From: Amycolatopsis sp. DSM 110486
GTDB lineage: Bacteria; Actinomycetota; Actinomycetes; Mycobacteriales; Pseudonocardiaceae
DNA length: 64,000 nt
Assembly (NCBI RefSeq): GCF_019468465.1
Contig: NZ_CP080519.1
Location: forward strand, 10,285,001 to 10,349,000
Direction: 5' to 3'
Shown here piece by piece: positions 51,786 to 60,300 of the stretch (the stretch's first letter is position 1; each line of letters opens with the position of its first letter). Below the pieces are notes generated by a model. It was given only the letters and a program-made list of their open reading frames with translations, was not told the DNA's origin and did not search any database. The position numbers were made by a program, and so were the translations under genes.

Positions 51786-52544
51786 GTGGCAGGCGCGAAA
51801 ACCGGAGCGGACAGCGCTCGGCGGGCTCTGGAGATGCTGTTCGCGTTCACCGAGCAGCACCCGACGGCGTCAGTGAAGGACCTCGCCGAGAAGGTCGACG
51901 TCCCCGTGCCCTCGGCGCACCGCTACGTCGCCATGCTGCGGGAAATGGGCCTCATCGAAGAAGGCAACCGCGGCCGGTACCACCTGTCGATGCGGGTCGC
52001 GGCCCTCGGGCGGGCCGCCCGGCAGGCCACGCCCATCGTGGACCTGGCCGAGCCGCACATGCGCCGGCTGGCCGAGCAGATCGGCGAAGCCGTGCTGCTC
52101 ATGCGGATGGTCGCCGGGCAGCCCGTGTGCTTCCACCGGATCGAGACGCCGAGCCGGTTCCGGCTGTCGTTCGAGCCCGGCCAGCCGCTGCCCCTGCTGC
52201 GGGGCGCGAGCGTGCGCCTGCTGCTGGGCGCCAAGACCCCCGCCGAGCGGGCGGCCTACGTCGACTCCGCTCTCGAGTCGGGCGCCCAGCCGCCGGCCCG
52301 CGGTCGCGACGAGTTCCTGCGCGAGGTGGAGCACGACGTCGAACGCGGCTGGGCGGTCAGCAACGAGGAGATCGACCAGGGCGTGTGGGCCGCTTCGGCC
52401 GCGGTGCACGAGGGGGGCCAGGTCGTGGCCGCGATCTCCGCACCCTGCCCGGCGTTCCGGATGGACGACGAACGCCGGGCCCTCGTGATCGACCGCGTGC
52501 GCGAGGCGGCGGCGAACCTCAGCCACGCGCTCGACCCGCGCTAG
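51786..52544 (+). CDS. IclR-family regulator (intact)
   Basis: 252 residues from a GTG. The winged helix (TASVKDLAEKVDVPVPSAHRYV) and complete effector domain (EPHMRRLAEQIGEAVLLMRMV, ending AAISAPCPAFRMDDERR) are both present. It is flanked by pseudogenes: a truncated IclR gene diverges from it and a truncated dehydrogenase converges on it. The palindromes ATCAYnnnRTGAT at its own and the dehydrogenase promoters are probable targets. Confidence 0.9.
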   Translation: MAGAKTGADSARRALEMLFAFTEQHPTASVKDLAEKVDVPVPSAHRYVAMLREMGLIEEGNRGRYHLSMRVAALGRAARQATPIVDLAEPHMRRLAEQIGEAVLLMRMVAGQPVCFHRIETPSRFRLSFEPGQPLPLLRGASVRLLLGAKTPAERAAYVDSALESGAQPPARGRDEFLREVEHDVERGWAVSNEEIDQGVWAASAAVHEGGQVVAAISAPCPAFRMDDERRALVIDRVREAAANLSHALDPR

Positions 52545-52574
52545 CCCGAGCCGGCGCCCCCGCCGGCTCGGGCT
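52543..52574. terminator. Bidirectional hairpin terminator
   Basis: AGCCCGAGCCGGCG (52543-52556) and CGCCGGCTCGGGCT (52561-52574) are perfect 14-base arms around CCCC, overlapping the IclR stop. Confidence 0.8.
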
Positions 52575-52690
52575 CTCCGCGGCCTTCGCGCACCCCGAGC
52601 ATCAGGACCATCGCCAGCAGCGGCCCCGCGGCCAGCGTCGCGAACGCCGCGAGGAACGATCCGGTGCCGGCGAACACCGCGCCGACCAGC
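52575..52690 (-). pseudogene. C-terminal remnant of an MFS transporter
   Basis: About 40 codons (LVGAVFAGTGSFLAAFATLA, then AGPLLAMVLMLGVREGRG) that read as the last membrane helix and tail of an MHS-type facilitator. No start or upstream part exists: at about 52688-52692 the DNA changes to the dehydrogenase in a different frame. The frame then runs on through the terminator hairpin. Confidence 0.6.
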
Positions 52691-53525
52691 CGTGGCCGAG
52701 CAGGGCGACGGCGGGGTCGAGCACGGACGGGTCGCTGCCCACGGTGTCGACGACGACGTCCGCCGCGCCTTCGGGGAGGTGTCCGAACCGGACGGTCTCG
52801 TCCGCCACGACCACCGGATGCGCACCCAGTGCCTCGGCCATCTCCAGCCGTTGCGCATCGCGGGCCAGGCCCGTCACGAACACCCGGCCGGCACCCGCAC
52901 GCCGCGCCGCCGCGGCGACCGCGAGCCCGTGGTAACCCGGCCCGAGGACCACGACGGTTTCCCCGCCGCGAAGCGCTCCGGCGCCGGTCACCCAGTCGAT
53001 CGCGTTGGCGTACGGGAGCACCCAGGCCGCGAGCGCGTCGCTCAGCCCGGCCGGCACGCGGTGGGTCACCGCGTTGGCCGGGAGGAACGTGAACTCGGCG
53101 TTGCCGCCGGTGAGGCCGGGGCGCTCGGCCGCCGGGATCAGGCCCACGCGCCGGCCGCCGCGCCACAGGTCGGTCTCCGGGCACAGCCGGTACGGCCCGG
53201 TCGCGCACGTCAGGCACCGGCCGCAGGGCAGGTACTCCTCCAGCACCACGCGATCGCCGAGGGCCAGGTCACGTCGCCGCGCCGCCTCGGCACCGAGCGC
53301 CGCCACCCGGCCGACGACGTGGTGTCCCAGCACCGTCGGCTCGGCGACACCCCGGCCGAACAACCCCACGTCGGTGCCGCAGATCCCCGACGCGATGACC
53401 TCCAGCCAGCCTTCGCCGGGACCGGCCGGCACGAGGTCGAACGAGCGGACCTCACCCGTCGCGTCCGGCAGCGCCACGCTCGCCCGCGCCGTGGCGGGCA
53501 GCCCTGCGCCGTCCGAGCGCGTCAT
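52690..53525 (-). pseudogene. 3'-truncated zinc-dependent dehydrogenase
   Basis: Paralogue of the 42.2 kb dehydrogenase. It has catalytic-zinc motifs (GICGTDVG, GHHVVGRV), structural cysteines (LPCGRCLTCATGPYRLC) and the NAD fold (VVLGPGYHGLAVAAAARR), all in frame. After LDPAVALLGHG the expected C-terminal substrate domain (about 90 residues) is replaced by MFS-derived DNA read out of frame. GGAGG precedes the ATG at MTRSDGAG. The protein is probably inactive or unstable. Confidence 0.78.
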
Positions 53526-53557
53526 CACGCCACCTCCACTGTTATCACCGCTCATTT

Positions 53558-53591
53558 ATCACTGTGTGATGTCCGCAAATCATTTAGTGAT
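53558..53591. promoter_or_regulatory. Two IclR-type palindromes upstream of the dehydrogenase pseudogene
   Basis: ATCACTGTGTGAT (53558-53570) and ATCATTTAGTGAT (53579-53591), 21 bases apart from start to start (two helical turns), fit ATCAYnnnRTGAT. Same motif as at 51.7 kb. Confidence 0.65.
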
Positions 53592-53723
53592 AGGGGTGTA
53601 AGTCGCGTGCGCCGAAGACGTCAAGGGCAGTGCAGCTCACCCGGACCGGGCGAGGCGGGCGAGCGGCCCGCGCCGCGACGATGGTGGGCAGACCACCGTC
53701 GGCGCGCAGACGAGGAGGCGGAC

Positions 53724-54236
53724 GTGGCCGAGGAAACCGGCGCCGGACGCCACCCCAGGGCGCGGCGGGCCGTCGCGGCCGTCGCGGCACTGCTCGGCGC
53801 GCTCGCGATCACCGCCGCGTGCTCGGGTGGCCAAAATGGACAGACGCCGCCGCCGGCGTCCGCCCCGGCCTCGCCCGCGCCGAGCTCGGGCGGAGGGCAC
53901 GTCGCGTGCGCCTCGGTCGCCACGGCGGCCCAGAACCTCGCGACCAAGACGGCCTCGCTCGTCACCGGCCAAGCGAGTCGCGACGAGGTGACCACCGCGG
54001 CGCGTGACCTGCGGTCGTCCCTCGACGCCGCCAAGGCCGAGCTCGGGCCGGAAGCGCGATCCGACCTCGACGCCGCCGAGACGGCGCTCCAGCAACTGCA
54101 GGACGTGCTGACGACCCAGCCGCTCGACGTCACTGCGCTGCGCACGGCCGCGACGCAGGTCGCGACGGCGGTCGGCGCCGTCGTCTCGGTGTGCGGCAGC
54201 TCGACGAGCACGCCGAGCACCCCGGCGACGACTTAG
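53724..54236 (+). CDS. Small secreted lipoprotein, unknown function
   Basis: 170 residues from a GTG with GAGGAGG upstream. There is a basic start, a hydrophobic stretch (VAAVAALLGALAITAAC) ending in a lipobox cysteine at about residue 33, then a Pro/Ala/Ser linker. A helical domain follows with two cysteines (HVACASVATAAQNLATK ... VVSVCGSS) that could form a disulfide. No family is recognised. It is probably anchored on the outer face of the membrane. It stands alone. Confidence 0.8.
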   Translation: MAEETGAGRHPRARRAVAAVAALLGALAITAACSGGQNGQTPPPASAPASPAPSSGGGHVACASVATAAQNLATKTASLVTGQASRDEVTTAARDLRSSLDAAKAELGPEARSDLDAAETALQQLQDVLTTQPLDVTALRTAATQVATAVGAVVSVCGSSTSTPSTPATT

Positions 54237-54392
54237 GCAGCGCACAAGGCCGTTCGGGGAAGTTCACCGGTCGCGGTACTGCCGCCACACCACCGCCCCG
54301 TAATACCGTTCACTCGGCAGCACCGGTGCCGGCAACGAGGCAACGACCCGAGGCTCCGCACCCACTCCGTTTCGCCAGTGAGAGGACAGTTC

Positions 54393-55229
54393 ATGCCCAA
54401 GGTGACAGTCGGGGAAGAAAACGGCGCGCCGATCGAGCTCTACTACGAAGACCACGGCGCGGGCCGCCCGGTCGTGCTGATCCACGGCTGGCCGCTCTCG
54501 AGCCGTTCGTGGGAGGGCCAGGTGCCGGCGCTCGTCGAAGACGGCTACCGCGTGATCACCTACGACCGCCGCGGGTTCGGGCAGTCGTCGCAGCCGTGGG
54601 ACGGCTACGACTACGACACCTTGGCCGACGACCTCGACAAGCTCCTCGCGGCGCTCGACCTCACCGACGTCACGCTCGTCGGGTTCTCGATGGGCGGCGG
54701 CGAGGTCGCGCGCTACGTCGGTCGCTACGGCACCGGCCGCGTCGCCAAGGCCGTGTTCGCCGCGGCCGTGCCGCCGTACCTGTTCAAGGAGGACGGGAAC
54801 CCCGACGGCGGTCTCGACGAGGCCGCGCTCACGGGCTTCCACAACGGGATCCGCGCCGACCGCCCCGCCTTCGTCGAAGGGTTCGTCACGAACTTCTTCT
54901 CCGTGAAGGGCCGCACCGACCTGGTCAGCCCTTCCGTGCACGCCTACAACACGGTGATCGCCGCGTTCGCCTCCCCGAAGGGCACGCTGGACTGCACCAC
55001 CGCGTTCACCAAGACCGACTTCCGCGACGACCTGAAGGCCTTCACCATCCCGACGCTGGTCATCCACGGCGACTCGGACGCGATCGTGCCGTTCGAGGTC
55101 AGCGGGAAGCGGACCGCGGAGGCCATCCCCGACAGCCGGCTCGTGCTGGTCGAGGACGCCCCGCACGGCCTCAACGTCACCCACGCCGCCACCTTCAACG
55201 CCGAACTGCTCACGTTCCTGCGCGAGTGA
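54393..55229 (+). CDS. Alpha/beta hydrolase, cofactor-free haloperoxidase-like
   Basis: About 278 residues. The oxyanion motif is LIHGWPLSSRSWE, followed by YDRRGFGQSSQPWDGYDYDT. The nucleophile elbow is GFSMGGGEVARY, the acid is near VIHGDSDAIVPFE and the base is in DAPHGLNVTH. These are the hallmarks of bacterial non-haem chloroperoxidases (perhydrolases), which also act as esterases. GAGAGGA precedes the ATG at MPKVTVG. It is monocistronic, ending at a strong hairpin. Confidence 0.92.
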   Translation: MPKVTVGEENGAPIELYYEDHGAGRPVVLIHGWPLSSRSWEGQVPALVEDGYRVITYDRRGFGQSSQPWDGYDYDTLADDLDKLLAALDLTDVTLVGFSMGGGEVARYVGRYGTGRVAKAVFAAAVPPYLFKEDGNPDGGLDEAALTGFHNGIRADRPAFVEGFVTNFFSVKGRTDLVSPSVHAYNTVIAAFASPKGTLDCTTAFTKTDFRDDLKAFTIPTLVIHGDSDAIVPFEVSGKRTAEAIPDSRLVLVEDAPHGLNVTHAATFNAELLTFLRE

Positions 55230-55237
55230 CGGCCCGC

Positions 55238-55276
55238 GCCGGTGTGGTGCATCCGTGCACCCGGCACCACACCGGC
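55238..55276. terminator. Bidirectional hairpin between convergent genes
   Basis: GCCGGTGTGGTGC (55238-55250) and GCACCACACCGGC (55264-55276) are perfect 13-base arms between the hydrolase and SDR stops. Confidence 0.8.
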
Positions 55277-55283
55277 GTGCCGG

Positions 55284-56237
55284 TCACGCGACCAGATACC
55301 CCGCTCCGGTGAGCAGTTCCGCCGAAAGCGTCCACAGCCGCCGCGCCTTCGCCGGGTCGAGCGCGAAGTCGGCGACGCCGCGCCGCACACCGGCGGTGAA
55401 CGGCTCGGCTTCCTGGCAGTCCTCGAAGTATTTCCCGGTCGCGCCCTCCACGAGCGGTGACGCGGCGAGCAGCACCGAGGTCGCGGCGCCCTGCGGGATG
55501 TCCTTCACGGACACGCCGGTCGCACCGGAGGGATCGAAGGCCGAAGGCGGGTTGTCCATGTGCCGGCCGAGGTTCGTCGACCAGATGCGGCCCGGGTTGA
55601 GCGCGTTGACCGCGATCCCCTCGGCCGCCCAGAGCCGGGCGGCCTCGACGGCGAAGAGGATGTTGGCCGTCTTCGACTGGCTGTAGGCCGCCCACGGGTC
55701 GTACGGCGTGCGGGCGAAGGACACGTCGTCGAAGAGGACCTCGCCGTTGACGTGTCCCACCGAGCTGACGACGACCACGCGGGCGTGCCCCGCCGCGGCG
55801 AGCGCTCCGTGCAGGCCGGTCGCCAGCTGAAAGTGGCCGAGGTGGTTGGTGGCGAACTGCAGCTCCCAGCCGTGCGCCGTCCGGCGCTCGGGTGTGGCCA
55901 TCACGCCGGCGTTGGCCACCAGGATGTGCAGCGGCCCTTCCCAGGCCGCCACGAACGCGCTGACCGAAGCCGGGTTGGCCAGGTCCAGCGTGGCCACGTG
56001 CACGGCCGCGTTGCCCGTGCTCGCCACGATCTCCCGCGCCACCCGCTGACCCGCCGCCGGGTCGCGCACGGCCAGTGTCACCTCCGCGCCGGCCGACGCG
56101 AGCGCGCGGGCCGTCTCCGCGCCGATCCCCGACGCCGCCCCGGTCACGACGGCGCGCCGGCCGCTCAGGTCGACCCCGGCGACCACTTCGGCCGCCGTGG
56201 ACGTCGCGCCGAAGGGCGTGGTCACTCGCTGGGTCAT
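55284..56237 (-). CDS. SDR-family oxidoreductase, retinol-dehydrogenase/WW-domain-like
   Basis: 317 residues: cofactor motif TGAASGIG, NAG (VANAGVM), NHLGHFQLA, catalytic serine (VVVVSSVGH) and YSQSKTAN. This pattern is typical of the long SDR subgroup related to protochlorophyllide and retinol reductases. It is divergent from a TetR gene with a palindromic operator between them, so it is probably induced by the compound it reduces or by xenobiotics. Confidence 0.9.
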   Translation of the reverse strand: MTQRVTTPFGATSTAAEVVAGVDLSGRRAVVTGAASGIGAETARALASAGAEVTLAVRDPAAGQRVAREIVASTGNAAVHVATLDLANPASVSAFVAAWEGPLHILVANAGVMATPERRTAHGWELQFATNHLGHFQLATGLHGALAAAGHARVVVVSSVGHVNGEVLFDDVSFARTPYDPWAAYSQSKTANILFAVEAARLWAAEGIAVNALNPGRIWSTNLGRHMDNPPSAFDPSGATGVSVKDIPQGAATSVLLAASPLVEGATGKYFEDCQEAEPFTAGVRRGVADFALDPAKARRLWTLSAELLTGAGYLVA

Positions 56238-56266
56238 GGTGCTGTCCTCTCTGCTCCGCTAGTCTC

Positions 56267-56290
56267 GTATGTGGAGCCGGTTCCACTTAC
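56267..56290. promoter_or_regulatory. TetR operator, first SDR/TetR module
   Basis: GTATGTGGA and TCCACTTAC are arms of a 24-base palindrome centred on CCGG, with two mismatched pairs. A further TCCACTTA direct repeat lies at 56311-56318. The site is between the SDR (start 56237) and TetR (start 56334). Confidence 0.72.
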
Positions 56291-56333
56291 GAACTATAAG
56301 CGGATGCGGGTCCACTTAGCAAAGAGGAGTGGC

Positions 56334-56900
56334 GTGACGAACACCGGACGGTCGCTGAGGGCCGACGCGCAGGAGAACCAGGACCGCATCCTCGAGGCCG
56401 CGGCGCGCGCGTTTTCCCGCCAGGGGGCGGACACCTCGCTCAAGGCCATCGCGAAGGAGGCCGGCGTCGGCATCGCCACGCTGTACCGGCGGTTCCCGGC
56501 CCGGGAAGACCTCGTGGAGGCGACCTACCGCAGCGAGACCGAACGCCTGGCCGGATCCGCCGCGGACCTGCTCGCCGAGCTGGCACCCGACGCCGCTCTC
56601 CGCGCGTGGGCGGAGCGGTTCGTGGACTACATACTCACCAAGAACGGGATGGCCGAAGCACTGCCCGGCATCCTCGCCGCCCGCGAAGGCCTGCGCACGC
56701 ACAGCCGCGACCTGCTGCGCGCGGCGATCGAACGCATGCTGACCGCCGCGGCCGAGGCCGGAACGCTACGCGCCGACGTCCCGGCCGACGACGTGATGAT
56801 GGCGATCGGCGGCGTCACCCTCATCGCGGGCCACGAAGACCAGCGCGAGCTGGCGTCGCGACTGCTGGACCTGGTCGTGGCCGGCCTCCGGCCCCGCTGA
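56334..56900 (+). CDS. TetR-family regulator, first module
   Basis: 188 residues from a GTG with GAGGAG upstream. N-terminal helix-turn-helix: ILEAAARAFSRQGADTSLKA and KEAGVGIATLYRRFPAREDL. The C-terminal ligand domain is helical (ALRAWAERFVDYILTKNG). It resembles actinomycete TetR proteins that repress divergently encoded SDR enzymes. Its stop lies three bases from that of the next, convergent SDR gene. Confidence 0.92.
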   Translation: MTNTGRSLRADAQENQDRILEAAARAFSRQGADTSLKAIAKEAGVGIATLYRRFPAREDLVEATYRSETERLAGSAADLLAELAPDAALRAWAERFVDYILTKNGMAEALPGILAAREGLRTHSRDLLRAAIERMLTAAAEAGTLRADVPADDVMMAIGGVTLIAGHEDQRELASRLLDLVVAGLRPR

Positions 56901-56903
56901 GCC

Positions 56904-57743
56904 TCAGGCGGTCTTCACCCCGACGAGCTCGGCCGAGCGGTCCCACAGCCGGCGGGCGAGGTCGTCGTCGGTCGCCTGCGGGTTCACGCGCCGGGCGATC
57001 TTGCCGCGCTCGTAGTACGCCCCGGACTCCCAGTCGACGCCCGGCGCCGTGGTGGCCAGCCAGATCAGCTGTCGCGCGCCCTTCTCCGGGCTCACCATGA
57101 CCATCCGGCCGAGCGGGTTCGTGTAGACCAGCCGGAAGAAGCTGGAGCTCTCGGTCGCGAAGGCCGTGGCAACCGCACCGGGATGGAAGGCCGCCGCGGA
57201 CAGGCCCCGCGCGTGGAAGCGGGTGTGAAGCTCGCGGGTGAACAGGATGTTCTCCAGTTTCGCGGTGCCGTAGGCCTTGTGCGGCGTGAACGCCGCGTCG
57301 TGGTCGAGGTCGTCGAGGCGCAGGTCGCCGAAGAGCCGGGCGCCGGAGCTCGACGTCTGGATCACCGACGCGCGCGACGCCAGCAGCTTGTCGATCAGCA
57401 GCGTGGTGAGCAGGAACGGCGACAGGTGGTTGACCTGCAGGGTCTTCTCGAAGGCGTCGGCGGTTTTCGCGCGGTCACCGAAGATGCCGCCGGCGTTGTT
57501 CACGAGCACGTCGATGCGCGGGTGGGCCGCGTCGAGCGCGGCGGCCAGGTCGCGCACCTCCGCGAAGCGCGCGAAGTCGGCGGCGTAGTGCTCGACCCCG
57601 AGCTCCTTGGCGACGGCCTCGGTCTTGGCGGGCGAGCGCCCGACGACCACGACCCGGTGGCCGTCGGCGTGCAGGCGGCGGGCCGCGGCCGCACCGATGC
57701 CGTCACTGGCACCGGTGATCACGATCGTCTTCGGTTCGGACAT
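56904..57743 (-). CDS. SDR-family oxidoreductase, second module
   Basis: About 279 residues: TGASDGIG cofactor motif, VNNAGGIFGD, NHLSPFLLT, QTSSSGARL and YGTAKLENILF catalytic segment, in the same retinol-dehydrogenase-like group as the SDR at 55.3 kb but clearly diverged. GAGGAG precedes the ATG at MSEPKTIV. It faces a second TetR gene across a palindrome. Confidence 0.9.
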   Translation of the reverse strand: MSEPKTIVITGASDGIGAAAARRLHADGHRVVVVGRSPAKTEAVAKELGVEHYAADFARFAEVRDLAAALDAAHPRIDVLVNNAGGIFGDRAKTADAFEKTLQVNHLSPFLLTTLLIDKLLASRASVIQTSSSGARLFGDLRLDDLDHDAAFTPHKAYGTAKLENILFTRELHTRFHARGLSAAAFHPGAVATAFATESSSFFRLVYTNPLGRMVMVSPEKGARQLIWLATTAPGVDWESGAYYERGKIARRVNPQATDDDLARRLWDRSAELVGVKTA

Positions 57744-57790
57744 GACGCTCCTCGTTCTCGGATTGCTCAATCGGCACTGTACGCCACTTG

Positions 57791-57805
57791 TGGCACTCAG
57801 TGCCA
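57791..57805. promoter_or_regulatory. TetR operator, second SDR/TetR module
   Basis: TGGCACTCAGTGCCA is a perfect 15-base palindrome 30 bases before the TetR start and about 50 bases before the SDR start. Confidence 0.75.
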
Positions 57806-57834
57806 ACTCTGCCGGGCGCTGCTAGGGTGGCCCG

Positions 57835-58452
57835 GTGACCGACCACCGCCCCGGCCTGCGCGAACGGACCCGCCGGGCCGTGCAGCAGGACATCACCGAG
57901 GCAGCGCAGCGGTTGTTCGTCGAGCACGGCTACGAGCGCACGACGATGGACGACGTCGCCGAGGCCGCGGGCCTGTCGCGGCGCAGCCTGTTCCGCTACT
58001 TCCCCACCAAGGAAGACCTGATCGTCGGCAAGTTCGAGGTGCTGGCCGAGACGATGGTCGAGCGGCTGCGCGAGCGGCCGCTCGACGAACCGGCCTGGAC
58101 CTCGCTGCGCAGGGTGTTCGACCTGCTGGTGCCCTACGTCGACGCGCCCGGCAAGCACGAGGTCGCCGAACCCATGCAGCGCATCGTCTTCGCGACGCCC
58201 GCCCTGCTGGCGAGCTACCTCGAGAAGCTGCACCGCATGGCGGCGGCGGCCGAGACCGTGCTGCGCGAACGCGCCGAAACCCGTGGCACGCCGTCCGACC
58301 CGACCGACCCGGCGCTCCCCGCCGTCGCCGGCGCCGCGTTCTCGTGCCTGCTCGCCGCGCAGCACGCGTGGCTCGCCGGCGGGGCCGCGGAGACGTTCGC
58401 CGCGTGCCTCGACCGGGCGATGGCCGCCGTCGCCCCCGCCGGGAAGGCTTGA
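57835..58452 (+). CDS. TetR-family regulator, second module
   Basis: 205 residues from a GTG. The DNA-binding domain reads AAQRLFVEHGYERTTMDDVAEAAGLSRRSLFRYFPTKEDLI (regions about residues 18-60). The C-terminal domain resembles the MftR-like actinobacterial group (TetR_C_17 type). It is not closely related to the first TetR, so the two modules share layout rather than recent duplication. Confidence 0.9.
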   Translation: MTDHRPGLRERTRRAVQQDITEAAQRLFVEHGYERTTMDDVAEAAGLSRRSLFRYFPTKEDLIVGKFEVLAETMVERLRERPLDEPAWTSLRRVFDLLVPYVDAPGKHEVAEPMQRIVFATPALLASYLEKLHRMAAAAETVLRERAETRGTPSDPTDPALPAVAGAAFSCLLAAQHAWLAGGAAETFAACLDRAMAAVAPAGKA

Positions 58453-58638
58453 TCCGTACCGTTTTCCCCCACGTCGACAGGGATTTTTCCTGCCAGCGCT
58501 GCCCCGCGGTGGCCGGGGACCGCTGAAATCGTTGCCGCAGAAGGTGTGTCCGAGTCCCGCACAACGGCACACCGAGCGCGTAGGGTGCGAAGAGCCGCCC
58601 CTGCCCCCGGCGGCGAGCCAACGGGGTGAGGGGCCGCC

Positions 58639-58857
58639 GTGGATTCCGTGGACTTGACGGGCATCGCCGAACCGCACCTGAGCACCGTGGCCGCCATCGT
58701 CGGCTACGTGCGCCAGGGCCGGTTCACCGAGGCCGAGGCACAGAGGATGATCGACCGCGTCCGGGCGCGAGGCCCGGGGAGTCCACAAGGGACGGTCGGA
58801 TCCGGACTGGCGCCGGCCGCCGGGGAGAAAGCTCCGGTGGAGCGGGCGAACCCGTGA
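58639..58857 (+). CDS. Hypothetical 72-residue protein
   Basis: GTG start with GAGGGG seven bases upstream. An N-terminal helical half (LSTVAAIVGYVRQGRFTEAE, AQRMIDRVRARG) is followed by a Gly/Pro tail. No family is recognised. It abuts the convergent GAF-ANTAR gene without a gap. Confidence 0.5.
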   Translation: MDSVDLTGIAEPHLSTVAAIVGYVRQGRFTEAEAQRMIDRVRARGPGSPQGTVGSGLAPAAGEKAPVERANP

Positions 58858-59628
58858 TCAGTTCCCGCGGTACGCCCGCATCAGCACCACGGCCGGGTCG
58901 AGCTCGCGTTCGGCCAACGAGCGGGCGACTTCGCTGAGCCGGGCGTTGTTGCTGCGCGAGTACCGGCGCAGCGCCGTGAACGCGTCGGCCATCGACAGGC
59001 GCCCGCTGACCGACAACACACCCTTCGCCTGCTCGATGATCACGCGGCTGCTCAGCGCCGACTGCAACTGGTCCGAGAGCACCTCGCCGCGGCTGATGGC
59101 GCGTTGCTGCAGGATCCCGATCGTGGCGGTGTCCGCGAGGCCCTGCGCCAGCTCGAGGTCCCCGTCCGGCACCGCCGTGCGGCCGAACAGGTTCAGCGAA
59201 CCGATCGTCAGCCCGCGCAGCCGCAGCGGCAGCGCGTGCACCGAGGAGAACCCCGCCCACTGCACCGCCGCGGCGAAGCGCGGCCACCTCTGGCTGTACG
59301 CGCCGATCGAGGTCGCGTGCACCGCGGCCCCGGACCGGAAGCAGTCCACACCCGGGCCCTCGTCGACACCGAGCTCGACCAGCTCCCGCAGCCCGTCCTG
59401 CTCCCCCGGGGACGCCAGCGCCTGGAGGCTCCCCCGCTCGTCGGCGAGCGTCAGCCCGACGGCCCCGACCTCGAGCAGCTCGACGCACCGCTGCGCCAGG
59501 CCGTGCAACAGGTCGGCGACGTCGTACCCCTCGGCCATCGTGTCCGCCATCGTGACGAACGCCCTGATCACCAACCGCTCCCGGTCGCCCACGGCGGTCA
59601 CCTCCCCGATCTCGCGCGTAGTACCCAT
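58858..59628 (-). CDS. GAF and ANTAR domain RNA-binding regulator
   Basis: About 256 residues. The GAF domain covers about 25-165 (VADLLHGLAQRCVELLEVGAVG, VHALPLRLRGLTIGSLNLF). The C-terminal ANTAR domain covers about 175-235 (SALSSRVIIEQAKGVLSVSG then MADAFTALRRYSRSNNARLSEVARSL in part). ANTAR proteins bind paired hairpins in nascent RNA and prevent termination, which couples a GAF-sensed signal to gene expression. The start at MGTTREIG is taken because the upstream extension is unlike the family. Confidence 0.93.
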   Translation of the reverse strand: MGTTREIGEVTAVGDRERLVIRAFVTMADTMAEGYDVADLLHGLAQRCVELLEVGAVGLTLADERGSLQALASPGEQDGLRELVELGVDEGPGVDCFRSGAAVHATSIGAYSQRWPRFAAAVQWAGFSSVHALPLRLRGLTIGSLNLFGRTAVPDGDLELAQGLADTATIGILQQRAISRGEVLSDQLQSALSSRVIIEQAKGVLSVSGRLSMADAFTALRRYSRSNNARLSEVARSLAERELDPAVVLMRAYRGN

Positions 59629-59951
59629 ATTGGACCTTTTTCCTCGGACGCGTCCAACTCCACCCGTCGCGCGACGACGTTGGCCGCGCCCTCGTGCGAG
59701 GGTGGCGCTCACCGGGTCCGCGAAGTACCCGAACTCGCGCCGCCCGCGACCAGCGACGCCGTGGCACGCTGCGCGTACAAGAGCCGCGTACAAGAACACT
59801 GTGGAGCGGCATCAGCGCGCGAAGGCGCGGCACACCCCGCCGACGACGTCGTCGCCGCGCTCACCCGCACCGGACGCGGCCACCACGTTCGCTCGCGGTG
59901 TGCCGATTTCCGCCGTCGGGACTCACCTCGGAGGGCCGGCGCCCGCCGACG
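59629..59951. other. Gene-free stretch upstream of the GAF-ANTAR gene
   Basis: 323 bases with no family-like frame on either strand. It must hold the promoter of the GAF-ANTAR gene. I see no clear -35/-10 pair or terminator; TTGGACC near 59630 is the only AT-richer patch. Confidence 0.4.
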
Positions 59952-60245
59952 TCACCGGCCGGCGTTCTCGATCAGGAACGTGTAGTGGCCCTCCAGGTCC
60001 TCCCGGACGTCGAGGACCTTCTCCGCGAGCCCGACCCTGGCCTCGCGCGAAAGGAACAGCTGTGTGTCGTCGATCGCGACGACGTCATCTCCCTTGCCCG
60101 GACACGTTGCCACCTCCACCTCGACCGCCGCCCCCGCCCGGGGCGGCCCGTCGAGGACCAGGCGGCAGCCGCCGCGCCGCCCGACGTGGTGGGCCTCGGT
60201 GATCCGGTCGATCGCCGCGATCGCCGATCGGGTCATGGTGAGCAT
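59952..60245 (-). CDS. HesB/IscA-like small protein lacking the Fe-S cysteines
   Basis: 97 residues (MLTMTRSAIAAIDRITEAHH, then GCRLVLDGPP, VVAIDDTQLFLSREA, LDVREDLEGHYTF). It resembles the actinobacterial 'adhesin'/HesB-like group that keeps the IscA fold but not the C-x(n)-C-G-C cluster ligands, so a scaffold role is unlikely. Function unknown. It lies 55 bases after the Rv1733c-like gene. Confidence 0.7.
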   Translation of the reverse strand: MLTMTRSAIAAIDRITEAHHVGRRGGCRLVLDGPPRAGAAVEVEVATCPGKGDDVVAIDDTQLFLSREARVGLAEKVLDVREDLEGHYTFLIENAGR

Positions 60246-60300
60246 CCGCCATCCCGCCTTCCTCCGGTCGTTTCTCCGGTCCTTCTTCGTCTCCGGCCGG

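Noticed and set aside
54393..55229. A true halogenating enzyme
   Set aside because: Cofactor-free 'haloperoxidases' are serine hydrolases whose halogenation is a perhydrolase side reaction; no flavin or vanadium site is present.
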